A DNA stretch of 5,760 nt from JBBQKP01 sp038326995 (lineage in GTDB: Bacteria > Planctomycetota > Phycisphaerae > Tepidisphaerales > Tepidisphaeraceae), in NCBI GenBank assembly GCA_038326995.1, contig JBBQKP010000215.1:1-5760 (forward strand), read 5' to 3'. This document shows, piece by piece, positions 1 through 5,175 of the stretch. Numbering within the stretch: position 1 is the first letter of the stretch; each line of letters starts with the position of its first letter. Made by a program: the position numbers and the translations under genes. Below the pieces are notes generated by a model. The model ran no database searches, was not told the DNA's origin, and worked only from the letters and a program-made list of their open reading frames with translations.

Positions 1-1
1 C

Positions 2-997
2 ACAACGACCGCCACGGCACCCAGTTCGGTTCGTGCCCCGGCTGCCGGTGCCTTGCCCTTTGCGACGCCGATCGAACGTGCGAAAGACGACGCCTCAGCG
101 CGCCTGTATCGCGACCTTACTGCGATTGAACTCTCGCCGGGTATTACACAAGCATCTACAGTCGCTTCTGCACCTGCGCATTCCTCCGGATTTTTGTTCG
201 GACAACTCGTCGAAGATTTGGGTGCAAGAGATGTCGTAAAGAATCTCGTCTCGCAGGCACCGCAGGTAGGCGGGCCCAGGTATGTATCGGACGGGCTTGT
301 GCAGGTGAGGCTCGAATTGTCGGGTCATGCGGTGGTGACAGCGCTGCTCGCTCACCACGCAACACTCGCACAGCCGCCGATCGACAGGCCGGGATTGGAG
401 CTGCTGCTCAATAGTCTTGCGGAGAAGAAATTCTCAGCGACAGGTTCGAGTGCGGAACGAGAGATTCCAGGCACCGCCCGAAGCATGACGGCGGCGAGGT
501 TGACGCCGGTCTCCGGTGATTCGAACGCGAACTGGGTGAATGAAGCGATCAACGCGCAGGCTATTGCACAGTCCGTCGCACAGCCCGACGCACAGCCCGT
601 CGCTTTGCCGACGGTGGTGACTCCGACAGAAGCGACCTCGAACAAAACCAGCCCGTCGAGAAATAATCCGGCCGACGTTGCCTCGAAAAGCTCGGTCCGC
701 TCGGGCGGAAATCTGAGCTTACTCCGCACGGCCCGCCGGGCAGAGGCACAGGCCCGTGAGAACTTGCGCGCCTCGCTTAAAACTTTGCCCATCTCTGTAG
801 CCCAGGTGAACGGCGATGGGAATCTCAAGACGATCGGCGACTTGCCAGAGTCGGATCTGCTGCTTGATGCGCTAGTCGCGTCGGCCCGCGTGTTTTCAGT
901 CGACTATCGCGACGACGGCAGTGCACTGGTGCAAATCACCATCGACGGCGGCCAAGTTGAGGCGGGACTAATCGAGTTTTTATCCCGGCAAAAATAG
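2..997 (+). CDS. Unrecognised protein with duplicated alpha/beta domain (5' end outside window)
   Basis: The frame is open from the left edge to the TAG at 995-997, so the true start lies upstream; the TTG at 53 is only an internal codon. The visible 331 residues begin with an Ala/Pro/Thr/Ser-rich linker. Counting from codon 53, residues 8-100 hold a helix rich in Ala and Arg, then a beta-rich stretch with Y77, D80-G81 and LVQVRLEL. Residues 228-310 repeat this plan: an AEAQARENL helix, then Y285, D288-G289 and ALVQITID, each followed by a similar short helix. Between them, residues 101-227 are low in complexity, including four AQxx units. Helix followed by a 'Y..DG..V.V.' strand pair recalls LPP20/FlgT-N-like envelope proteins, but this is inference from pattern and I do not recognise the protein. 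Export is likely from composition, but the signal sequence is outside the window. It converges on the DUF2585 gene. Coding status is supported by length and by the internal repeat. Confidence 0.72.
   Translation, partial: TTTATAPSSVRAPAAGALPFATPIERAKDDASARLYRDLTAIELSPGITQASTVASAPAHSSGFLFGQLVEDLGARDVVKNLVSQAPQVGGPRYVSDGLVQVRLELSGHAVVTALLAHHATLAQPPIDRPGLELLLNSLAEKKFSATGSSAEREIPGTARSMTAARLTPVSGDSNANWVNEAINAQAIAQSVAQPDAQPVALPTVVTPTEATSNKTSPSRNNPADVASKSSVRSGGNLSLLRTARRAEAQARENLRASLKTLPISVAQVNGDGNLKTIGDLPESDLLLDALVASARVFSVDYRDDGSALVQITIDGGQVEAGLIEFLSRQK
554..601 (+). repeat. In-frame 12-bp tandem repeat (4 units, last 3 close)
   Basis: Four consecutive 12-nt units start at 554, 566, 578 and 590. 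They encode AQAI, AQSV, AQPD and AQPV. The last three are nearly identical in DNA: GCACAGTCCGTC, GCACAGCCCGAC and GCACAGCCCGTC. The unit is a multiple of three, so copy changes would keep the frame and only change the length of the linker between the two halves of the protein. The DNA-level identity suggests recent slippage rather than selection on the peptide. Confidence 0.75.
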
Positions 998-1055
998 CCC
1001 CGGAAAAGTTATTATTTGGCTCGATGAAGAGGCTGCCTTGTTTGAGTACATCAGC

Positions 1056-1088
1056 ATGTCTGGTCAGCCCGGCAGGACATTGCTTTTT
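1056..1088 (+). terminator. Possible rho-independent terminator of the first gene
   Basis: Bases 1056-1060 (ATGTC) pair with 1076-1080 (GACAT), continued by a G-U pair (1061/1075), one G-A mismatch, then three more pairs around a 5-nt loop (AGCCC). Five T residues follow at 1084-1088, three bases beyond the stem. It lies about 60 bp after the stop codon at 997 and points the right way. The stem is imperfect and the T-run is offset, so the call is tentative. Confidence 0.3.
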
Positions 1089-1144
1089 ATCTGTGCGTAT
1101 GAAGTTTTTAACGAGCTGCAAGCAGAGTAAGCGCGTTCGGGTCA

Positions 1145-1200
1145 GCGGGTTTGAAAAGGCGGGTTTGAAAAGGCGGGTTCGAACAGGCGGGTTCGAATAG
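1145..1200. repeat. 14-bp intergenic tandem array, four units
   Basis: Four head-to-tail 14-bp units start at 1145, 1159, 1173 and 1187. Units 1 and 2 are identical (GCGGGTTTGAAAAG). Units 3 (GCGGGTTCGAACAG) and 4 (GCGGGTTCGAATAG) differ from each other by one base. A degenerate unit in the same phase (GCGCGTTCGGGTCA, 1131-1144) precedes the array, and a looser relative (GCGGGGTTTAGACAG) lies at 1281-1295. The period is not a multiple of three and no convincing gene crosses it, so it is an intergenic minisatellite. The pairwise similarity suggests stepwise duplication. Confidence 0.9.
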
Positions 1201-1223
1201 AAAACAACCGACCGATAAAGGAA

Positions 1224-1286
1224 GTACGCTTGAAAAGATTCTAACTGCGGGCGTTGAATCTTAGTCGTACCCCCCAGCGGGCGGGG
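1224..1286. other. Long imperfect hairpin plus adjacent GC hairpin
   Basis: GTACG at 1224-1228 pairs with CGTAC at 1266-1270. AAGATTC at 1235-1241 pairs with GAATCTT at 1256-1262. AAC at 1243-1245 pairs with GTT at 1253-1255 around a 7-nt loop. The outer and middle stems are joined by one A-T pair, one G-T wobble, one mismatch and a 3-nt bulge, giving about 16 Watson-Crick pairs. Immediately after it, CCCC (1271-1274) can pair with GGGG (1283-1286) and is followed by TTT. The structure could act as a bidirectional transcription end, an RNA stabiliser or part of a small RNA; the sequence does not decide between these. Confidence 0.6.
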
Positions 1287-1410
1287 TTTAGACAGAACTT
1301 GAATCGGCGACGGCCAGTCTGATTCGTCAGGTGTGTGGTCGAAGCACCGTTCAGTCAGTCCAGGATTTCAACAAATGCTTAACCAGCTGCCTTGCATCAT
1401 GTCTTGCCTT

Positions 1411-1443
1411 GGTTGCGATCGCCACCAGAGCACGATCGCGGCC
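1411..1443. repeat. Inverted repeat with 7-bp perfect core
   Basis: GCGATCG at 1415-1421 and CGATCGC at 1433-1439 are perfect complements around an 11-nt loop. In a plus-strand transcript the stem extends to 1411-1443 through two G-U and two G-C pairs. No T-run follows on either side, so it is not a classical terminator. It lies about 65-95 bp beyond the stop of the DUF2585 gene and could protect a 3' end or be chance. Confidence 0.45.
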
Positions 1444-1507
1444 GATCTCAGCGATGTGGTTAGTCCCAAACAGTCACCTATTCAAGCGTGTCATTCGCGC
1501 GCTATTA

Positions 1508-2080
1508 TCAACCCACCTGCCACGTGCGAATCGCGTCGATCGGATAGAGCAACATGATCACGTTCAGCGTGAGGTTGTCTCGCACCCAGAGCAGGCAGCC
1601 GATCTCGAATACCGCGATCAGCAGAATGCTCTTCCACAGGCCAAGGTGCATCGCCAGTAGAAAGCCCAAAGCGCACCAGGCGATATCGGCAACGGAGTTG
1701 GCGATGCTGTCACCGGAATACCCGACGGAGGCGGTGGCGCTCCGGTATCGCTCGATGATGATGGGCGAATTTTCGAGCAGCTCCCACGCCGCTTCAATCG
1801 TGCAAGCGGCCACCAATCGCCAACCGGCCGAGAGGTGTTTTCGAAAGAACCACAGCATTCCAAAAAAGATCACGCCGTGGAGAATGTGGCTGAAGGTATA
1901 GGGGTCGAGGATGTGCTGTGAGTTGTGTTCGGACTGAATTTGGAACGACCATGGAATTATTGATTCGCACGCGCACCAGTATAGACGCCCTTGGCTTCTC
2001 AGGAGGGCCGCGGTCGCCAGTGAGATGAACAGCACACATGCGAAGATAAGGGCGGCGTATTGTTTGGTCGCGGTCTTCAC
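1508..2080 (-). CDS. DUF2585 / UPF0314 family integral membrane protein
   Basis: The protein matches the UPF0314 (DUF2585) family, whose function is unknown. Counting 190 residues from the GTG at 2080: a short basic N-terminus, a first membrane segment (about 9-28), a GRLYWCAC segment (C36, C38), EHNSQH (51-56), YTFSHILHG (61-69), EAAWELLEN followed by IERYRSAT (96-116), GDSIANSVADI (123-133) and a C-terminal VRDNLTLNVIMLL block (166 on) ending near AIRTWQ. Further membrane segments are likely around 63-79, 128-147 and 149-165. Conserved polar residues inside or beside helices (His, Glu, Asn, Arg, Asp) suggest an active or binding site in the membrane, but this is inference. The frame stays open to a GTG at 2185. 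I prefer 2080 because it gives the usual family length, with the first helix right after a few residues, and because codons upstream have a poorer third-position GC. Neither start has a clear ribosome binding site. Confidence 0.9.
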   Translation of the reverse strand: MKTATKQYAALIFACVLFISLATAALLRSQGRLYWCACESIIPWSFQIQSEHNSQHILDPYTFSHILHGVIFFGMLWFFRKHLSAGWRLVAACTIEAAWELLENSPIIIERYRSATASVGYSGDSIANSVADIAWCALGFLLAMHLGLWKSILLIAVFEIGCLLWVRDNLTLNVIMLLYPIDAIRTWQVG

Positions 2081-2223
2081 GCAGTTGCTGTCATCGGCGA
2101 AATGACCTGCGACGGACCAGAGCGTAGTTGCCCAATGAGTCGCGTAACAAGTAAGCGGGTTTGCGACATGACCCGTTGATTCCACGTTTGGAGATTTGGA
2201 ATACTCTTTTACTTCGTGCTCGG

Positions 2224-2262
2224 ATTCTTGAAAAGAATATGACGTCGACCGCTCGCGATCGA
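2224..2262 (-). terminator. Candidate terminator after the AEC transporter
   Basis: On the minus strand, eight bases after the transporter's stop codon, TCGATCG and CGGTCGA (plus-strand 2256-2262 and 2245-2251) pair over 7 bp with one G-U around a CGAG tetraloop. The U-rich stretch CATATTCTTTT follows. A second small perfect inverted repeat (ATTCTT/AAGAAT, 2224-2229 and 2233-2238) sits within that stretch. The T-run is interrupted and begins several bases after the stem, so termination may be partial. Confidence 0.35.
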
Positions 2263-2269
2263 TTAATTC

Positions 2270-3253
2270 TCACACACCCAGCAGCCACGAACCAAACAGA
2301 ATCCATGCCGGTATGGTGACTAGGCTCAGGATGGAAGTCCCGAGGATGATCTTGATGGCGACGGGCATGTCGCCCTGATACTGGCGGGCGATGACGATGG
2401 GGAACATGGCCGCGGGCATGGAAGCTTGGAGCAGAAGAACGCGTTGCAGTTCGATGGACGCGGGGAGAAACATAGGCATGGCCGCCGCGAGTGTGAGGAA
2501 GATGAGGGGCAGTGCGATGACTCTAAGGCCGAAGGCGGCGGCGAACATTGGGAGTTGCCGCGTGGGGGAAAGCTCACGCCAGTGGTCGTAGATGACCGCA
2601 CCGCTGAGGAGCAGGCCCATTGGAATGCCGCAAACGCCCAGGTAGTGGGAGGTGTCGCGAATGAAACCGGGCACGCGCGACGGGCCGAGGGTGAAATTGA
2701 TCAGGACGGCGAGAGAGATGGCGATGAACGGGACGTTAAAGAGTCGCTTCCAGGAGTTCCTGTCGAGCTCACCGCTGATGATGAGAATTCCCGCGGACCA
2801 GATCGCCGCCTCGACGCCGAAGTTGAAAATGATCAGGACCGCCTGCGTGTCGGGGCCGTACATTCGCTCGGCCAGGGGAAGCGAGACGTAGCCGTAGTTG
2901 AACAGCCCGACGCAAAGAACGAACGTGCGACGGGCGACGGGCGTTACGAGTCCGATGCGGTGGCCGATCAGACTCGCCACTGCCCACGCGAGCGCGAAGC
3001 CGAGAATGCAGACGAGAAATCCGACGACGGGCGGCAAATAGAGATTGGCCGGGACGAGCATGGAAGGGCTGCCCAGAACGCGGTCGAAAAACAGCGCGGG
3101 GATGAGCAGATTGATAACCAGCTTCATCAGCGAAGCGTCGGCGGCGGGCTCAAGGAGGCGCGTCTTTCGCGCGACGGCCCCGGCGAGCATCACGCCCATA
3201 ACCCCCAGGACCTTCCCGAAAATGATGAGGAATTCGGGCGACGCCTGTGTCAT
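2270..3253 (-). CDS. AEC (auxin efflux carrier) family membrane transporter
   Basis: This is a 327-residue, very hydrophobic protein of the AEC/Mem_trans family (PIN-related; bacterial members export malate, malonate or other organic acids by secondary transport). About ten membrane segments form two inverted five-helix halves: roughly 8-28, 40-58, 72-95, 110-128, 138-160, then 172-190, 207-222, 235-260, 272-292 and 300-325. Family hallmarks are NLLIPALFF (48-56) in helix 2 and the proline-broken GLFNYGYVSLPL (116-127) in helix 4. Their counterparts are GIPMGLLLSGA (209-219) in helix 7 and ASMPAAMFPIVIARQY (277-292) in helix 9. In PIN structures the crossing of helices 4 and 9 forms the substrate site. 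Length is normal for the family. The substrate cannot be told from sequence. The ATG at 3253 starts 8 bp after the stop of the glycosyltransferase with no strong Shine-Dalgarno between them, so translation may be coupled to it. Confidence 0.93.
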   Translation of the reverse strand: MTQASPEFLIIFGKVLGVMGVMLAGAVARKTRLLEPAADASLMKLVINLLIPALFFDRVLGSPSMLVPANLYLPPVVGFLVCILGFALAWAVASLIGHRIGLVTPVARRTFVLCVGLFNYGYVSLPLAERMYGPDTQAVLIIFNFGVEAAIWSAGILIISGELDRNSWKRLFNVPFIAISLAVLINFTLGPSRVPGFIRDTSHYLGVCGIPMGLLLSGAVIYDHWRELSPTRQLPMFAAAFGLRVIALPLIFLTLAAAMPMFLPASIELQRVLLLQASMPAAMFPIVIARQYQGDMPVAIKIILGTSILSLVTIPAWILFGSWLLGV

Positions 3254-3261
3254 GACGTCAA

Positions 3262-4881
3262 TCAGCGTTCGATGCGAACGGGCTCAAGTTCGGGAACGAA
3301 CGCCCCTTGGGCCACGGGTGCGGTTCGCGCCTGCTCCATTTGCCAAAGCACGGAAATCGTGCTGAAGCCAACGTAGAGATAGCCGGCGGCAAAGAGCAGG
3401 AGGAACGGTATCGACCCCAGTGCGTAGCCGTAGATCAGTGCGATCGCGATGAAGACGCACATGTAAATGCCAAACGCGATTTCGATGAGCGGCAGGAATA
3501 GTCTTGAAGGCGAGAGGAAGGAGGTCTGGCCGCTGCGCTGCGTGCTCGCCACGCGGTGGGCCATCGCCTGATCCGCGCCGGTGACGGCGGCGTCGCCGTC
3601 GCTCAGGCCGTATTTGGGTGTCCGCACGAATTCATTTCGGCCGGATTTTTTAGTGAAGATTGCCTCGAGCACGGCGCGGGTGTTATTGATCGAAAGCCCG
3701 ACGCCCAGGGCCATGAGATAGGGAAGGTGAAGCACCGTGCGCCAGCCCGTGCGTTTGCCAAAGAGAAGCACCTGTGCGTAAACGAAGAACGTGCTGGCCG
3801 AGCACGACGCGACGACGAAGAGCGTGATACCGAAGAGCCAGCCCGCGAAGGGGTGATGTTTGAGCGGCCCTTCGGCGAGGATAAATGCCGGGTACATCAA
3901 AAGAGTGAGCAGCACGACGAACGGATAGACGATCGTGTTGGTGAGGTGGAAGAATGCCTCGGACTTGATGTGGTAGGGCAGCACGGGCGAGCGAAGGATT
4001 CCCGGCAAGAGTTTGATGGCGGTTTGAAAACTGCCCTTGGTCCAGCGGTGCGCCTGCTGTTTGAAAGCGACCATCTCGGGCGGAAGTTCTGCGGGCGCGA
4101 CGAACTGAGGAAGGTACACGAACTGCCACCCGCGGATTTGTGCGCGATAAGAAAGATCGAGGTCTTCGGTCAGCGTGTCGTGCTGCCAACCGCCCGCCTG
4201 TTCGATGCATTCTCGGCGCCAAACGCCCGCGGTGCCGTTGAAGTGCATAAATCGACCGGAGGTGTTTCGCGCGGTGTGTTCGATGACGAAATGGCCGTCG
4301 AGAAAAATCGCCTGCCCGCGCGTCAGAAGTGATGCGTCGCGATTGAGATGATCCCAGCGGACCTGCACCATGCCGATGGCATCATCGACGAAGTGATGGA
4401 GCACGTTGTGCAAAATATCGACAGGCGGAATGAAGTCCGCGTCGAAGATCGCGAGATACCCGCCCTTGACGTCCTTCATCGCCGCTGCAAGTGCGCCGGC
4501 CTTATAGCCCACGCGGTTCGTGCGGTGCAGATAGCTGATATCAAACCCCAGTGCCTTCCATCGTGCGACGGCCTCCTGCGCGATTAATTCCGAACCGTCG
4601 TTGCTGTCATCAAGCACTTGTATCTGAAGTTTATCTCGCGGGTAGTCGAGCTTGCACGCGGCGTCGATGATTCGCCGGGCGACCATCTCCTCGTTGTACA
4701 TCGGAAGCTGGATGGTTACGTTTGGCAGCGGATTGAACGTGCCGGGCGACACATGCTGCTGCCCTTTGTGTTTAAGAAATAGGTAGACCAGGTGATAACG
4801 GTGCAGGCCGTAGGTCGCAACGACGACCAGTGTGATGGCGTAAACTGTAAGAACCGTGATCTGAAAAATGTCGATTTCCAT
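3262..4881 (-). CDS. Membrane family 2 glycosyltransferase, CslA/mannan-synthase-like
   Basis: This 539-residue processive-type GT2 enzyme polymerises or adds sugars from a nucleotide-sugar at the inner membrane. An N-terminal membrane segment (about 5-36) precedes the cytoplasmic catalytic domain. Signatures in order are QLPMYNE (58-64), LDDSNDGS (90-97), YKAGAL (126-131), IFDADF (145-150, the metal-binding DxD), FNGTAGVWRRECI (214-226), LTEDLDLSYRA (237-247, TED at 238-240 holding the catalytic base) and QQAHRW (275-280, the QxxRW acceptor/product motif). Four or more C-terminal segments follow (about 310-335, 345-374, 383-409, 461-484, 487-513) with an FVRTPKY motif (418-424) in the loop. 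The motif set resembles CslA glucomannan/mannan synthases and their bacterial homologues more than BcsA, and no PilZ domain is present. The exact sugar is unknown. An in-frame TGA lies upstream and no ATG, GTG or TTG falls between it and the ATG at 4881, so that start is secure. It probably heads an operon with the AEC gene. Confidence 0.93.
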   Translation of the reverse strand: MEIDIFQITVLTVYAITLVVVATYGLHRYHLVYLFLKHKGQQHVSPGTFNPLPNVTIQLPMYNEEMVARRIIDAACKLDYPRDKLQIQVLDDSNDGSELIAQEAVARWKALGFDISYLHRTNRVGYKAGALAAAMKDVKGGYLAIFDADFIPPVDILHNVLHHFVDDAIGMVQVRWDHLNRDASLLTRGQAIFLDGHFVIEHTARNTSGRFMHFNGTAGVWRRECIEQAGGWQHDTLTEDLDLSYRAQIRGWQFVYLPQFVAPAELPPEMVAFKQQAHRWTKGSFQTAIKLLPGILRSPVLPYHIKSEAFFHLTNTIVYPFVVLLTLLMYPAFILAEGPLKHHPFAGWLFGITLFVVASCSASTFFVYAQVLLFGKRTGWRTVLHLPYLMALGVGLSINNTRAVLEAIFTKKSGRNEFVRTPKYGLSDGDAAVTGADQAMAHRVASTQRSGQTSFLSPSRLFLPLIEIAFGIYMCVFIAIALIYGYALGSIPFLLLFAAGYLYVGFSTISVLWQMEQARTAPVAQGAFVPELEPVRIER

Positions 4882-4894
4882 GAGTAACTCGATG

Positions 4895-4939
4895 GGCCAC
4901 GTGATTCGCTGTATGACTCTTCGCGATCACGTGCCTCCT
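4895..4939 (-). promoter_or_regulatory. Leader hairpin adjoining an AGGAGG, upstream of the glycosyltransferase
   Basis: Bases 4898-4905 (CACGTGAT) and 4926-4933 (ATCACGTG) are perfect inverted copies. They are extended inward by CGC/GCG (4907-4909 with 4923-4925, one bulged T) and outward by GG/CC (4895-4896 with 4934-4935, one bulged C), around a 13-nt loop. In the minus-strand transcript this is a 13-bp stem. Directly 5' of it sits a perfect AGGAGG (4934-4939, read on the minus strand), which is 52 nt from the ATG in linear distance. Folding would bring it to about 13-16 nt. As DNA, the repeat could instead be an operator just downstream of the predicted transcription start. Confidence 0.5.
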
Positions 4940-5175
4940 GTGACACTGTGTTGTAAGACAATTACATGGAATTGCCAAGTAAAAACTGTATCCGGGACAG
5001 GCCTAGGCTCGGTAACCCCGAAGGCCGCCCGATCGATGTGATAACTTGTTCCATCTGTGGTGGTTAGGTGAATCCGTCCGGGCAATTTAGGATAAGCCGG
5101 TTCGACATTGAACGATCTTACACCCACAATCCCATCCTTGCCGCGAAGCATAAAAGACAGCGTCGTCGTCATCAC
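4927..5175 (-). CDS. Doubtful small ORF in the divergent region
   Basis: An 82-codon frame runs from GTG at 5175 (or the ATG at 5172 or 5151) to TGA at 4927-4929. The peptide has no recognised motif, though a stretch such as GRIHLTTTDGTSYHID looks like a plausible beta-hairpin. A GAGG lies five bases before the GTG. Against it, the frame overlaps the start of the SDR gene on the other strand, its third-position GC is lower than in the neighbouring genes, and it spans the predicted promoter of the glycosyltransferase. It is listed only because it fills most of an otherwise empty region. Confidence 0.17.
   Translation of the reverse strand: MMTTTLSFMLRGKDGIVGVRSFNVEPAYPKLPGRIHLTTTDGTSYHIDRAAFGVTEPRPVPDTVFTWQFHVIVLQHSVTGGT
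4950..4978 (-). promoter_or_regulatory. Sigma70-like promoter for the glycosyltransferase-transporter operon
   Basis: Read on the minus strand, TTGGCA (4973-4978; five of six matches to TTGACA) is separated by exactly 17 bp from TACAAC (4950-4955; four of six matches to TATAAT). Transcription would begin near 4943 and give a leader of about 60 nt that starts just before the AGGAGG and hairpin. This is a consensus match by eye; promoter rules in the host are unknown. Confidence 0.4.

Larger units (their letters stand above)
998..1507. other. Convergent intergenic region without a supported gene
   Basis: About 510 bp separate the stop of the left-hand gene from the stop of the DUF2585 gene on the other strand. 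Short reading frames here (for example on the minus strand at 936-1121, or on the plus strand from 1331) have no recognisable motifs or start signals. The region holds the possible terminator, the 14-bp array, the long hairpin and the 1411-1443 inverted repeat. No tRNA-like cloverleaf or mobile-element end is seen. Confidence 0.7.

Noticed and set aside
352..828. 158-codon minus-strand frame opposite the first gene
   Set aside because: The plus frame is open for nearly 1 kb and carries an internal domain duplication; the minus peptide is a Ser/Ala/Arg-rich shadow.
936..1121. 61-codon minus-strand frame at the end of the first gene
   Set aside because: It overlaps the coding end of the first gene and the possible terminator, has no family motif, and looks like a chance frame.
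1145..1200. CRISPR array
   Set aside because: Units are 14 bp and directly abutting with no spacers, so it is a minisatellite.
1173..1200. tRNA T-arm (GGTTCGAA motif)
   Set aside because: The motif recurs only because of the tandem repeat; no acceptor, D or anticodon stem can be drawn around it.
1415..1422. GCGATCGC octamer (cyanobacterial HIP1)
   Set aside because: Only a single copy was noticed, and nothing else suggests a cyanobacterium.
1794..2039. 81-codon minus-strand frame inside the DUF2585 gene
   Set aside because: It is in another frame of a gene with clear family motifs; a shadow.
3253..3260. TGACGTCA palindrome at the transporter start
   Set aside because: It sits across the start codon and the 8-bp gap inside an operon; an isolated 8-bp palindrome there is most simply chance.
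2426..3376. 316-codon plus-strand open frame antisense to the AEC transporter
   Set aside because: It is a highly charged, low-complexity peptide typical of the antisense of a hydrophobic GC-rich gene; the minus strand has unmistakable family motifs.
3556..4332. 258-codon plus-strand open frame antisense to the glycosyltransferase
   Set aside because: It lies wholly inside the GT2 catalytic domain, whose motifs are intact on the minus strand; the antisense peptide has no recognisable feature.
4772..4930. Leader peptide from a GTG three bases after AGGAGG
   Set aside because: The spacing is too short, the frame runs far into the glycosyltransferase gene, and the peptide is unremarkable; the start codon is also buried in the stem.
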